Shown here: positions 34,202 through 45,908 of the stretch, piece by piece
Layout of the letters: every line of letters begins with the position of its first letter
How positions within the stretch are numbered: the stretch's first letter is position 1
NCBI GenBank assembly: GCA_001584585.1
Contig: LSYV01000076.1
Location: 265,738-329,737 of the forward strand
Direction: 5' to 3'
From: Gonium pectorale
Taxonomy: Eukaryota > Chlorophyta > Chlorophyceae > Chlamydomonadales > Volvocaceae
Length of the DNA stretch: 64,000 nt
Notes under the pieces: generated by a model
Told to the model about the DNA's origin: nothing
The model's database searches: none
The model's input: the letters and a program-made list of their open reading frames with translations, nothing else
Translations under genes and position numbers: made by a program

Positions 34202-37200
34202 CTACCCGCCATCCTGCGCCTGCAGACGAGCGTGCCCCGCTTGCGCCAGCCCTGCCCCCTGCCCGCCCTGTCCCTGCCCCGCCGCGGAGCGCATGTGTAT
34301 GAGCGCAATGGCGCGCATGGCGATGGCCGCCTGCGCCGCGGTGGCCTCGTGCAGCTGCGCCACGTAGGCTGGCGCCCCGGCGAAGCGCTCCCGCAGCGCT
34401 GCCTCCGCCGCCTCGTGCTGCTGGCGCGCGTGGCGGGCCAGCTCCGCCACCGCGGGGTGCAGCGCGTGCAGCTCGCCTGGGGCCCGGGGCCCGGGGAGCA
34501 GAAAAGGGAGAAGACGGTAAGAGGAAACGTGTCGAGGGGAGAGGGGAAGAGGGACCAAGAGGGGCGTTGCCGGTGAGTACGGTACCGCCTGTCAAACGCA
34601 GCACAGCACTCGCATCCCTGCGAAACCGTGGGTGCATTGGTTGTCACGGAGCAGAGATTATTTACTTCCAAAACACAACATCCGCGACCGCCCCTCGCCG
34701 CTGCCCCCACCGGTTCGTGTGTTGAGGAAGCACATGCGGCCGGGCTGCTCGGGGTGCGGCGCCGGCACCCAGCCGCGCGGCAGCGGCTGCGACAACGCCA
34801 CCCGCTGCTGCTGCAGCAGCCACTCCTGGAAGGCAGCCGCCATCTCGGCCTCGTGGCGGGCGCGGTCCTGACGGAGCGCCTCCGCCACGCGCGCCTCGCG
34901 GACCAGCGCTCCCAGCAGCTGCAGGCCGTCAGGGGAGCATGCGGGCGAGTGGAAGGCGGAGAGAAGGCGTTTAAGTGAGTTGGGTGTGTTGGGGTAATAA
35001 AGAAGGGAAACGAGTCACGTCGCGAACACCGAATCGCCTATCAACGCATTAGAAGAGCTTGTTGCGAACTTGGCGTACTTGTCGTTGTTGACTGTGTTGG
35101 GGGTAAGACGCATCAGGCATTACAGCGGAAGGGGCTTGGTGGGGGTTGCCTGGACACGCCTTACGTGCAGGACTGAGGGCCCCTACTGTGCGGCCGCACA
35201 TCCCACCATTGCCTTCCAGACGCCCATCACAAACCCCACCAGTGCATTGCTATCCGTCCTCGCCTAGGACCACCAGGGCCACTGTCCGACGCCCGGACTT
35301 CACTATCTGCCCCCGCTCTCCACAACCCTCCCCCTACCCACCCCACCTGCGCCTGCACCCCGTAGCTCTCTGCCATGAAGGACTGGTGCTGCCGCCACTC
35401 GCGCACCGCGGCCCTTCGCTGCCGCAGCGAGTGCGAGGCGCGCGCCCACCACATGTCAGGGCTGCGCCGCACCAGCCAGCCGCGGAGGTGCGCCTGCGTG
35501 TTTCCGGACACGGGGACTATTTCCTGTCCGTCCGCAGACGAAGGAGGCAAATATGTGAACCCCAGCCGAAGCAGGCTGCCCTCCCCGTTTCTGGTTCTCT
35601 TTTTGGGGGTTACCACATAACCGCACTCCACTGCAGCGGTTTTGGCCACCCAACCCTCCCGACTCCCGGCCCTTCCCTAACCCCACCTGGATGATGACGA
35701 CCGCCTGTTCCCGAGACAGCCGGGGCCGGCCGCCCTGCGGCTCGCCGGCCCCGCGGCCTCGCTCCCCGAGCTGCGCATCATCAGCAAGGCCAGCCGCACC
35801 GCTCTCCCTACGCTCCCTGGCGCCCTGCGTTTCCTGCCCCTGCAGCGCATGCCACCCGTCATGCTGCCGCTGCTCCTGCTTCCGTTGCTGTTCTTGCTCT
35901 AGCTCCAACAGCACCTTGGCCCGCGCGAGTGCCGCTGCGTACCGCACAGCGCGACGGTGCGCCCGCCAGGCGGCTTGAATGCGCCGCGCCGCCGCCTCGC
36001 GAGCCGCCACCGCCCGCCGCGCCGCCGCCGCTTCCGCCGCAGCCCGCTTTGCCAGCCGGCCCGCCAGGCGGCGCGCGAGGTGGCCTCGCACCCAGGACTG
36101 GATTACCACCGCAGCGCGCTCCCTGCAGGGAAGCCGGAGGGCCGGGGTACGGATGACGCGCGGCATTGCTGCGCACTGCATTGCAGTGCGTCCCTGTCCT
36201 TCGCCGCTTGGGGAGCGCGGTCGATGCAACTGGGGACTGAATCGCCACGCAGGGTTGATCCATGCAGGGCAACAGGCCCCTAGCCGCAAGCTGGGCCTAT
36301 GTGATTGCAACAACTGCCGGAGCGCACACACGGCAGTCACCAGCGTGGGCGCTGGGCGGGCAGGGGTTCACGCCAGCCTGGGAAGATTTTGTGAGAGCAA
36401 CGCCGCCGACGACGAAACACAAACGCGCCACAGTCCAACACGGGTACAATGCACACAGGTCGCTCACGCTGCAGCCTGCTCACCTGAGCACGCGCTTCAC
36501 CGCGTCCGCCCGGGCGCGTGCCTCCGCCAGCCGCAGCAGGTGGGACCGCCGCCGCAGCCACTTGCGCACCTGCCGGGGGCGGAGGAGCAGGGCGCAGTGC
36601 GCAGCTGGGCAGGCAGGCAGGCAGTGGCGGCATGTACGTGCGGCAGAACCGGCGCCTGGCGCCTGGCAACGTGCGAGTGAACCGTCACCCCGCTCATTTG
36701 CTCCTTGGCTGCCACCCGCCCCATCCTGTCCGCGCCATCGGGCATAGACTCGCCCCACCGCCATCTTGTACTGTCCTCGCTCGCGCCCGGGACCCTTCCC
36801 CACACCCCCTCCCCAAACCTCCGCCTGCAGCGCCCTCCCCACCCGCCGCCCAGGCTTTCCTACCGAGCATGCTGCCCAACCTCGTAACTTACCCCCACCT
36901 GTCCCACCGCCACCCGCTTCATTTACCCCCTCCCACCTGCCGCTGGATGACTCGTGCAGCCTGCTGCCTACGCAGCTCCTCCAGCCGAGCCACGTCGGCT
37001 CGCGTCAGCCCCAGCTGCCCCAACCGCAGCATCCGGTCCCATGCAGCCAGCGCCAGCGGCAGCCGCCGGCGCGGCGGCGACGCCGCCGGCTGAGGTCCGG
37101 CCGCTGCCGAGCCCGCTGCCGACGCGGTGACGTAGGGGTCCGCGCCGGCGGCGGCGTCTTGCGGCAGGCCCGCCGCCTCGAGCGCCTCAGCCATGCACTC

Positions 37201-39183
37201 GGCGAAGAAGGCCTGCCCCTCCTGTACGCTCGCTGCCAGGGCCGCCAGCGCACCGCCCTCGCCCTCCGCCGCGGCGTGCTCCTGCAGGCCCTGCGGATCG
37301 GGACATCAGAAGAGCTACCGTATGACGATCCTAGGTCGCATAAGACTCGGAGTGGATGCACGTTTGCAGCGGGCAGGGGTCAGGTAGGATCAATGAAGAG
37401 GAGCGGTTTGCATCGCATGGGTTGCGCACGAGTGATTGGATGCAACATAGACCGGCATGCCTCTGCCTCCACACTTGCGCGAGTGAGCCCAGGCATCTGC
37501 GTTAAGGGAGCGCACCTGCATCAGTAGCTGCTGCAGACGCAGGAGGTTGCGGAAGCCGCTGCCACCGCCCGCACCTGCGCCTGGCGCGTCGGCCGCCGCG
37601 CCGCCGTTGCCCGCTGCATTAACCGCAGCCGCTGCTGCTGCAGCCGCCGCAGCCGCCGCCGTCCCTCCCGTCAAGTCCGGCCCTAGGCCACTGCCCCCGA
37701 GCACCTCCTCCGGCGCACTGCCAGGCCGCGGTCGCGGCCGTGCTGGCGGCGATGCACATGAGCGGCCGAAGGAAGAAGCGGCCGACGCAGTCCCTGGCGG
37801 CCTCTCGTGATACCCGGTCCAAGAGCTACTGCCCCCGCCGCCGCCAGCGCCGCCGCCGGCAGAGGTACGGCCCACGGGTCGGCGACCGCCAGCGCTGCCG
37901 CTGACCCTCAGCGCCCGCGCCGGCGAGCCCACGACGGCCCCCGCGTAGATGGCGGCCGCGGCAGCGACGCCGCCGCTGCTCCGTCGGCCGCGCTCCCCCG
38001 GCGCGTCGCCGTCGGTGGCGCCGGCGGCGCCAGCCCCGTCGGCAGCCCTGCCGGCGGAGGCGGCAGCGGCGGCGCGCGGCGCCTCGGGCTGCGAGGGCGG
38101 TCTCCTGCCACCGCTGGGCGTCGCTAGCGGGGGCCTGCCGTCGGGTGCTCGCGCCGGTGTCGCCTGGCGTGACGGTTCTTGCAGCCCGCCTGCAGCGCGC
38201 CCCAGGCCGCGACTGCCCTGAACGCTGGCAGCGCGGCTACTCCCCGCGTTGCTGCTGCCCATGCCCCCGCTGCTGCCACGACGGCCCGGCGACGGCCCAG
38301 CGCCCGTTCCGGGCCTGGGCGCCCTACCCGCAGCCGCAGCGGCTGCAGCGCGGTGGCGCTTGCGCTGCTGCTGTTGCTCCATCATCTGCTCGGGGGCGGC
38401 CGGGGATGAAACGCGCAGCGGAAGCGCGAGGGCGCGCGTCGCGCACATGCAATAGATTCGCAAAAGGCTCAGCAACCGCACCCTGCCCCGCCTCGTCCCG
38501 CTGCTGCCCATGCAAAAAGAGCAACTCCGCGCCTGCACCCCTGTTTAAGCATGCCAGGTCCCAGAGCTGCCCCTCGCACCTCGGTGAGGGCTGCCACCTG
38601 CTCCGACAGCATCCGTCCGTCTGCGGCGCCGAGCCCGCCCGCCGACACTGGCCCCAGGCCGCCGCTGCCAAAGCCGCCGCGCGGTGACACACCGGCGCCT
38701 GGCTCGGCTCCCGAAATTCGCCCCACTCCCAGCAGACTTGCAAGAGAGGTGGGCCGCAGTGAGGCCAGGAGCGCCGCCTCGCGCCCGGCTCGCCACTCCT
38801 CCCGCAGGGCCGCCTCCCGGAGCAGCTGCGACACCGAGGCCCGCGGCAGGCTCGTGGCTTGCACAGCCACCTGTGGTAAACGCATTAGCGTGGAACGGAG
38901 GAGGGAAGCGGGATAGGAAACTGGAGAACGAAGCCGGGTAGGCTACGTGTGCACGAGAACTTGTACATGCCTTAAACGCTGCGTGCACACGGACCAGATG
39001 CCCCTCTCCCGCCCGCACTCGATAACTGTACCCTTTGTCGCCTGCGATACGCACATTCTGCAACAGGCGCAGGTCCTCCTGCCGCCCGACGCCCACACGG
39101 ATTAGCTCATGCAGCGACAGGCGCTCCTGCGCTTTTTGAAGCGGGTCTCCCATCCCCACGCCTGGTGTCGGCGCCGTCGCCAC
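34202..39183 (-). CDS. 932-aa protein with four IQ motifs and a degenerate WW domain
   Basis: Unrecognised as a named protein. Nine exons (complement): 39055-39183, 38580-38870, 37516-38388, 36937-37290, 36484-36569, 35687-36122, 35347-35493, 34711-34918 and 34202-34476. They sum to 933 codons with every phase consistent. Residues 141-430 are a disordered Ala/Gly/Ser/Pro region. Four IQ motifs, the calmodulin-binding helix, follow: AARVIQRQVRKWLRRR (about 542), RAAVVIQSWVRGHLARR (580), AARRIQAAWRAHRRAVRY (622) and AVVIIQAHLRGWLVRR (718). Near 818-850 comes a WW-like fold, LPRGWVPAPHPEQPGRMCFL then NTRTGELHALHP, whose second Trp is replaced by Ala. Gln/Arg-rich helices surround these. Such IQ-rich proteins are often axonemal or cytoskeletal, but that is only a guess. 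It shares a 241-bp divergent promoter with the sterol isomerase gene. Confidence 0.85.
35545..35612 (+). repeat. Dispersed repeat, copy 8, in an intron of the IQ/WW gene
   Basis: Contains GCTGCCCTCCCCGTTTCTGG followed by TTCTCTTTTTGGGGG, the second-subtype tail of copy 7. It sits in the intron 35494-35686. Confidence 0.6.
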
Positions 39184-39424
39184 CAGCTGTGGCTGTGCCC
39201 GCGCGCCTACATGGGGCCAGGGCCGTGTCGCACCACTGCGTCCCCTAATGTGCTACTTGGGTGGCGCTGATCACCGTGGACATTGGTCAGCCAGAAGCGC
39301 GTATCGTGTCAGCTTCCCCAAGGGTTTACATAGTTACAATTTGGAACCAGAGTCAACTGCCTTTTCATCGTATTTGATTAATAGCACGTTGCTGCTCTTG
39401 ATCTATAGCGCAACTGTCTGAAAT
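39184..39424. promoter_or_regulatory. Shared divergent promoter, IQ/WW gene and sterol isomerase
   Basis: 241 bp separate the two start codons, so both promoters and 5' UTRs must fit here. An inverted CCAAT (ATTGG) occurs near 39280. No clear TATA box was found. Confidence 0.55.
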
Positions 39425-41048
39425 ATGGCGACCGCGGTGAAGCACCCATACGTGCCCGAAGACTTGGAGTTGCCCGGCTTTGTGCCAAACGTGCTGCCTT
39501 ATGAGACGATCCTCGGGGTCTTCTTTGGAGGCTCGGCGCTCGTGGTTGCGTTCGTGTTCGTGCTCACAGGTCCGTGGTTCGCGCCACCGACCCTTGCTGC
39601 GGGAGCGCCTTGGATGACCGCCCAGTTCCCCTTCATCCCGCAGGCCGCTTCAAGTACCTAACGTCCGTGGAGAGGCTATGGGCTGGGTGGTGGCTGTGCA
39701 CGGGAGTCATCCACTTCGTGATTGAAGGTGAGGTAACTGACAGCAGGGGCTGCACAGCTGTCAGGCGTTGTCACCGCCACAGGCCTCCTTCCCCGCACTC
39801 ACACCCCTGAAACCCCTTCCCCCTCCCAGGCACGGTCGTCGCGAACAGCAAGTACTTTCAAGATACCAGCGGGAACATCCTGAATGAGATCTGTGGGTTG
39901 GGGCACGGGGTTTGGGACTGACGGGAACTCCACTCTTCCAGGGTAGGGGCGGCAAGGGAGATTATTCGCGCGAGTCGCCCTTGCCGGCAAGAAAAGATGC
40001 AGGACGTGGCACTGTATGCCATGGCAGCAATGACACGCAGCAACATGCTCAGCACTGGGACCGGACAGCTGTGCAGTCGTATGTAAGGTCTCCATGCGGC
40101 CGCTTGCAGCCTGTCGTCTCCCATGTTACTACCGCCAATAGAGACGTCCCTCTTAAGTTCTGCTGCGCGAGCAGCATATACATGTATGCTATGACGCAAC
40201 CGCCTCATGCACCGCGGCCTCTCCCCTGCTGCGCCGATTGACATCCTTGCGCCCGCATACAAAACCCGGACAGGGAAGGAGTACACCAAGGCCGACTCGC
40301 GCTACGCCACGCGTGACGCCTTCATCATCCAGATGGAGGGCGTCACCGCCTTCGTGTGGGGCCCCGCCTGCTTCCTCATCGTGTACGGCCTGTTGTACCG
40401 CGCCGCGTGGCGCTTCAGCGCCATGATGTTAGTGTCACTTGGCCAGCTGTACGGCGACGTGCTGTACTACCTGACGTGCTTCCACATAGGTGCGTGCCAG
40501 CGGCGCAGCGCATCCCACTAGCAGGTGCCCCAGGTTGTTGGTATGAAAGACTCGGGGGAAAAGAAGTTTTGTCCACAACCATGCCTCCCCTTTGCATCGT
40601 AGTCCCTTTGTGACGAGCTTCAACACCTCATGTGTGGTGTCACCGCCTGTGTCGCGCCGCAGGTCTGGACAAGCACACCCGACCCGAGCCGCTCTACTTC
40701 TGGGGCTATTTCGTGGGAGCGAACGCAATCTGGATTGTTGTGCCGGTTACTTGCATTATCTACTGCGCCAGCAATATCAACGCTGCGATCGCCGCCACCG
40801 GGTACGCATCAGCGGCGCTGGGGCAGGTTGTTGGGCATCTCGGTGGCGTAGGCAATGCCGTGGCTAAGGGGAACGGGGTGCGATGCGCACGGGATGAGCG
40901 GCCAAAGAATGTGTCTTTGGATCTGCGACTCCATGGCGCTAGGTAAGCAATTGCCGCGATCTTGCCTCTGCCCCTTCAAGACTCACAATTGCTTGCTATT
41001 CCTGCGTTCGTGTGCAGGAATCGGGCGAGCAAGAAGAAGTCCTCGTGA
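39425..41048 (+). CDS. EBP: 3-beta-hydroxysteroid delta8,delta7-isomerase (EBP/HYD1)
   Basis: ER membrane enzyme of sterol biosynthesis that moves the delta8 double bond to delta7. Six exons: 39425-39569, 39644-39727, 39830-39892, 40274-40489, 40663-40801 and 41018-41048, 225 aa, in phase, matching the EBP family length of about 220-230. Several membrane segments form the EXPERA fold. The residues known to matter in human EBP are all seen: His and Glu in GVIHFVIEG, Glu and Thr in MEGVTAFVWGP, and Asn and Trp in GANAIWIVVP. WKEYTKADSRY and LGQLYGDVLYYLT are also conserved. The start ATG gives MATAVKHPYVPEDLELPGFV, as in plants. The tail NRASKKKSS is lysine-rich, as in other members, which fits ER residence. 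The last exon carries only 10 codons. Confidence 0.95.
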
Positions 41049-41595
41049 CAGCGTCTCAGCAGGGAGACGGCGCCTTCAAGCGAGTGCAGTGCACGGGGCA
41101 GCCGCCGCTGGCCGTAGTATCTAGTGTCCTTACCATGGATTGAATACAGCAGCTGTATCCTATGCGGATTATGTATGGTTACGGATGTCAGCGAGGACGT
41201 GGTATCGGGCATGAAGGCGTTGGGCAGGTGTGAAGCGAAGTACCGTATCGCGAAGTGGCGTGAATGTGGGAAGCCCACGGGGGAGGGGAGTGAGCGGGTT
41301 GGACAAGACGCTGTGTGACCAGTACCGTATGTGCTCTTTTGAGTGCAAATTATTCCGGGTCCGTCGTGCTCCTGTATGGAGCCCGGCGGTGTATGCGTAT
41401 GCTGCGTGCACGCCGTACGGCAGTGCAATTACGTGCGATGACCAAAGGTCTTTTCTCCTTGTAAGCATTTCTTGCTATCAGCCTGCGCTTCTCCGTCCCT
41501 GACCTGCAATACTTGGAAGCTGCAACTTGTTCAAGGAGCGGTTTCGGTTAACTCCCGCCTAGGACCAGCTGCTAGCCCTAATTGCCTTTCAGCTT
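41049..41595. other. Intergenic, sterol isomerase 3' UTR to DNAJC8
   Basis: No supported gene. Holds the isomerase 3' UTR and, by position, the DNAJC8 promoter; a pyrimidine tract with CAG just before the DNAJC8 ATG may be a 5' UTR acceptor. Confidence 0.5.
41460..41464 (+). terminator. TGTAA poly(A) signal, sterol isomerase
   Basis: TGTAA about 410 bp past the isomerase stop and 130 bp before the next start codon. Confidence 0.6.
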
Positions 41596-43887
41596 ATGGT
41601 CGAGGGAGGAGCAGCCGACGCGCCTGGCCCCAGCACCTCTGCGTCAGCGGCCGAGGGCAATGGAGCCGGTCCAAGCAGGCCGACGCCGGAGGAGCTCGAT
41701 CCTGAGGACCTGCTCAAGGTGTGATAGAGCTAGTAAGTTCGTCGATGCTGAGCACCGCAGGTGACCACTTTTCGTGCCATGGTTCGCAGGCGTTCTTCTC
41801 TGACCTGAAAGATGTGGACCGCGACAACGAGGTCAACCGCATCCTCTGGGCATTCAAACTCAATCCCTTTGAAAAGTTGAACCTGCGCTTTGACGCCACG
41901 CCGGAGGATGTCAAGCGCCAGTACCGCAAGGTGTCGCTCATGGTGCACCCAGACAAATGCAAGCACCCGCAGGCGTCCACCGCGTTCGACAGTGAGTGCG
42001 GAGCGCTGGCGGGGGAGGGGCGGGAGGATGTAGGGGCACCCGCGGAGTGGGAGGGGTCACGGGTGGGGTGGGCAGGGTTCTTTTCGCAGCAAACGCTGCG
42101 TGCGTGGTAATTGGGTGTGCCACCTGCATGTTCACTGCCGCAATGTAGGGTGTGCTCTACCTAGCCCTTGATCCAACCCTGCTTTCTTGCTGGTGTTCAT
42201 GTTCCTTCTCTCCCCCCTCTTTGCCAATTGGCCGCTCCTGCAGTCCTGGGCGAGGCGCAGAAGGAGCTTCTGGACGACGAGAAGCGGGAGATGCTCCTAA
42301 AGATTCTCGAGTGCGCAAAGGGTGAGGGCCAGGGCCGTTCTTGCTGGCACTGAAGTCGGCCCATCCCAGCTGCCTACCAACTGACTCGTAGCCACCCTGC
42401 ACGCAAGGGTGCAAAATCAGAAAGCATGCGGGAAGATACCTCTACGAACATTGACTCCCAAAGGCTTTGGCGTCTTCAGTAGGGCGATTGGATGCAAGGC
42501 ATGGGCGCGCAGGGCCGTCCTGTCCTTGATGAGATAGCGCCATGAGGTTCCGTGGTCGATGAATGGGTCTGCGCGGGGCGCTGTCGTCGACGTTGCCACC
42601 GGTCCGTCAGCCACGAATGCAATAGGTTTTGGCAGCTGCCCCCTGCATGGCCGTACTGCTTCCTCCCTGCAGTCTAAGTGTCGGAACGTCACTCTCTCCT
42701 GGTCTCGTACCGCGTGGGATTTGCAGCGAGGCCTAGCACTCAACATCGCTAGTCATGCACGTCGTGCTTTGGTCATATCGTCTTTGAGGGCCATGCCTCC
42801 GGGACGGGCATGTGCTCACAATTTTGTGCCCCCTCCCCCGCAGAGGAGGTGCGCAAGGACCGCAAGAAGGAAACGAAGCACGACAACCTGGTGCGGGTGG
42901 CCAGCCTGCTACACGAGGTGAGATCCGCAGCGGCGCTGTGATACGTGGGAGAGAGGTTTGGTCGCGGGACTGGAGAGCGGACAAGCGCGGAGTCCCAACT
43001 CTACCTTGAACAGTTTGCGCTGGCTGCGAGGTTGTCTTCTGCGGCATGCTTTTGACAGTGTGGGACCAAATACGCGAGTTCCACATTAGTTGGCTCACGG
43101 CCTGCACAAGAACTTCCGAATCGGGGTGCTTGCATGGCGCCGGCGCCATGTACTTGTGTTCATGTGCACTCATGTGCATCATGACGTGCTTTGTGGCTGT
43201 GCGCAGGAGGGGAGAGACGGCATTGAGGCGGAGTGGGAGAAGTCGGACGAGTTCCACGAGAAGTGGAAGATGAAGGCGCGCGACGTGCTCGCGCGGAGTG
43301 AGTGGCGCAAGCGCAAGCTCAACAAGCGGGTGGGTGGGTGGGTGGTGGGTAGGTGGCGGGCCGCAGGCAAGGGACTAGGTGGGGTTCATCTGCAGCCAAG
43401 CATTTTTGGCGTGCGCTATTACTTGTCTCTTCTTTGTCCCGATCCCTGCTTTCGCCAGCGCCGTGAAGGCCGCCTGCTGTTCCTCACCGTGCAGCTCAAG
43501 GAGGAGACCCTGCGGTTAGAGGAGAAGGACAAGGAGGTGAAGGAGCGCGTCAAAGCCAAGAAGGAGCACGAGAAGCAGTGGGAGACGTCACGCGATCAGC
43601 GCGTCAGCACCTGGCACGACTACCTCAAAGGCGGCGGCAACAAGAAGTCTACCGGCATGGTGAAACCGCCCAAGCTGAAGACGAACGACGAGGTGAGGTG
43701 GAAAAATGTGATTCTCCGCAGGTACACGGTGTCGTGGTCTGGTGAGCTGTTGCGCTTCTCACTACTGCTAAGTGCCTTGATCATCCCAATTGATTCCCAA
43801 TCTCAGGACAAACTCTACGTCCAGCGCCCCGCTGGTGAGCAGCACCGTCCTCCACCACCCAAGTCGGCTGGCCCCAAGAAGGACTGA
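41596..43887 (+). CDS. DNAJC8: DNAJC8-type J-domain protein (SPF31, spliceosome-associated)
   Basis: Hsp70 co-chaperone associated with spliceosomes. Seven exons: 41596-41718, 41790-41991, 42244-42321, 42844-42917, 43207-43329, 43459-43692 and 43807-43887, 304 aa, all phases consistent. The J domain (about residues 64-115) reads NPFEKLNLRFDATPEDVKRQ with an intact HPD in SLMVHPDKCKHP, so it should stimulate Hsp70. A long charged helix follows (KEETLRLEEKDKEVKERVKA). The family's C-terminal signature is present as QWETSRDQRVSTWHDYLKGG, close to the EESRDxRVxSWRNF form in animals. The N-terminus is acidic and Ser/Pro-rich. The ATG is preceded by CCTTTCAG, which could end a 5' UTR intron. Confidence 0.94.
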
Positions 43888-43908
43888 CACGGTTTGGCAA
43901 CCGAGAGT

Positions 43909-43913
43909 TGTAA
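43909..43913 (+). terminator. Candidate TGTAA signal, DNAJC8
   Basis: Very close to the stop codon (22 bp). Cleavage 10-20 bases downstream would leave an unusually short 3' UTR, so another signal may be used. Confidence 0.35.
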
Positions 43914-44734
43914 CGTACGGAAGAGGAACGTTATGATATTTTCTGAATGTTACATGATTTGCAAATGATTTGCACTTGCATAGATGCTAATCGCATTCAA
44001 TGCAACGAAGTAAAAAGCCATGCCGACCTGTGGCGAAGTCTACAAAAAGATATGGATGGGGCAACATTTTGCATGTGTCTGACACGTTCCCTCCATACAA
44101 ATAATGAAAAATTACGACCAGCTATGTACAATCCACATCAATGAGGCGGGACAAAAATGTTACTTTACACGAAGCAGTATGTATGACAAGGTGCTTACAC
44201 ACACACGTACAACAAGTAGTGTTCACAGCTTAGCAGCTATCCGTGTCAGCAGGCGAACCAGCTACCAGCTTCAGAAAACAGTCTCTAAACCGTCGCATCT
44301 CCTGCTAGCCCAGTGCGCCAGGATCCGCGCGGCCCTACAGCCTCGGAAGCCCGGATGGGCTGAGCGTTGGGTACGGGTGGGTTGCACGGGAATCCATCTT
44401 CGAGGCTAACCTGCACGGCAACATGGCGATAGGAAATTCTGCTTTGATACAGGAGCTCGATGAGAGAAGGCATAGCAGGCATGCGAGGGTGTGTGTCAGG
44501 GCACAACGTAACATCAAATCTTGCGATCAGAAGGAATCCGACTTGTTGTGGTGTCTCCTCATCCACACGGAGGGTCATGATGGGTATGTGCACGGCTCAG
44601 TACAGCGGGGAAGTTGTCAGCACAGCGAAGCTCAGATCTGTTGAGCTTGAATATTTCCATTCATCACAGCCGGTAAGATGCTATGACTCATGCGCGTGAT
44701 AAGAAATTGGCCTTAGAGCGTCAGATAGAGCTAA

Positions 44735-44739
44735 TTACA
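44735..44739 (-). terminator. TGTAA poly(A) signal, bS6m
   Basis: Minus-strand TGTAA about 220 bp past the bS6m stop. Assigned by position. Confidence 0.5.
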
Positions 44740-44957
44740 TCCACACGGACCTGCCGGCCTTTGGCAGATTCGGACAGGGATAACAGTTGGTCATCACTCG
44801 CTCTGGCCGAGAACGTGCTCCCAGTGCAGGGGTATGCGAGGATCGAAACACACATACACGCCCGCACTGGCTCACCTTGAGTGTGCGTTGACCTCACAAA
44901 AGAAGTGGCAGGAAGTCCATAGAAGCATCCCATGGGGGGTGAAGGCCATGCTTGAGC

Positions 44958-45314
44958 TCAGGGCTGAGGCGGGAGCGCCGGTGAAGGCGGAGATGCTGGT
45001 GCCGGGCGCGCCGTCAGACCACGGTTGAGTAGCGTCCAACGCAGAACTTTGTCGTTGTTGTGCAGTTCAGTGTCGAGGGGCTTCAAGGAGTCAGATTTGG
45101 CGACGAAGGCGAACTGCCAGATGTGGGCGCGATCATACTTCTCAAACGGCCGCCGCAAGTCATAGGCGAGGTGCTGCTCGCCAAAGTTCTTTAGCTGAGT
45201 GATGAAGCCTCCATTCTTATAAATGGCGTCGCCGAGCGTCTTGATAAGCGCCACCATTTCTGGCCGCGAAGCCGGCTTGGCCAGGCAGAGCAGCTCGTAG
45301 ACTGGCATGATCAA
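44958..45314 (-). CDS. MRPS6: Ribosomal protein bS6, mitochondrial type
   Basis: Component of the small subunit of the mitochondrial ribosome. It is the only intronless confident gene here: 118 codons starting at ATG 45314 (MIMPVYELL) or, two codons later, at ATG 45308, which gives the usual MPVYELL start of the family and is my preference. The bS6 ferredoxin-like fold is seen in LCLAKPASRPEMVALIKTLG, IYKNGGFITQLKNFGEQHLA and YDLRRPFEKYDRAHIWQFAF. The NNDKVLRWTLLNRGL strand ends the fold. A Pro/Ala/Ser tail of about 15 residues follows. No clear presequence is present, as in several mitochondrial S6 proteins. A plastid copy is less likely because those are longer and more basic. Confidence 0.9.
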   Translation of the reverse strand: MIMPVYELLCLAKPASRPEMVALIKTLGDAIYKNGGFITQLKNFGEQHLAYDLRRPFEKYDRAHIWQFAFVAKSDSLKPLDTELHNNDKVLRWTLLNRGLTARPAPASPPSPALPPQP

Positions 45315-45477
45315 GCAAATTTACATGAGCCTAGACTGTCATATGCTGAAGAGAATGGCACGGATGGGCGCGCCGGCGGCTAAATAGCCGCGCCGCCCGG
45401 CGTCCGTACCGGCGTGGTGGGCCCGATACGCGCCCGCAATCTACTCGGCCCAAGACGCCCAGTCCTCGGAACCCTTG

Positions 45478-45908
45478 TCAGTGCTTCGTGGTCCCAGTCG
45501 CGTCGGTTGCGTCGCCTTGACGCGCGCTTTCGTGCGTCCTTGCGCCTCGAGTCTCGTCGTAAGCATTGCTCAGGTACTGCGAGAGTGAACTGAATTATCA
45601 TAAGCAAGAGTCTTGCGTTGGGGTTGGTCGCATATGCTGGTGTTCAGATTATATAGGCTCCGCCAAAACCTCACCCAGACGGTGCCGAAGAACAGCAGGG
45701 AGAAAGACAAGGAGCCAGTGAGGCTTGCTACCTGCGGAGGCGGGAACAGGGGGCAGTGGGCAGTGTCGGAAGCTGAGGTCGTCGCAGCCGAGCGCTTTTG
45801 GGGACTGACCTTCATGCCGCCCTTGAAGACTCCGAGGTCCGGGAAAACGGCCTGGAACATATCGCGCCAGAGCCGCGCTTGGTCCGTCTGCTGGGTGCGC
45901 GGTGCCAT
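45478..45908 (-). CDS. Small single-pass membrane protein, 84 aa, unknown
   Basis: Three exons (complement): 45810-45908, 45675-45731 and 45478-45576, giving 33+19+32 residues with all junctions in phase 0. The N-terminus MAPRTQQTDQARLWRDMFQA is amphipathic and basic. Exon 2 is almost exactly one membrane span (VASLTGSLSFSLLFFGTVW), and the tail YLSNAYDETRGARTHESARQ is soluble. The layout resembles small accessory subunits of mitochondrial complexes (for example NDUFB3-like proteins), but similarity is too weak to claim this. It lies 164 bp upstream of bS6m on the same strand. Coding status rests on the clean splice sites and phases. Confidence 0.65.

Larger units (their letters stand above)
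43888..44957. other. Convergent intergenic region, DNAJC8 to bS6m
   Basis: AT-richer than the genes and without a supported ORF. TGTAA lies on the plus strand at about 43909 (22 bp after the DNAJC8 stop) and on the minus strand at about 44735 (for bS6m). Confidence 0.55.

Noticed and set aside
45640..45660. TATA-like ATTATATAGG
   Set aside because: It lies inside the gene for the 84-aa membrane protein (intron between exons 45675-45731 and 45478-45576), so it is not placed as a promoter.
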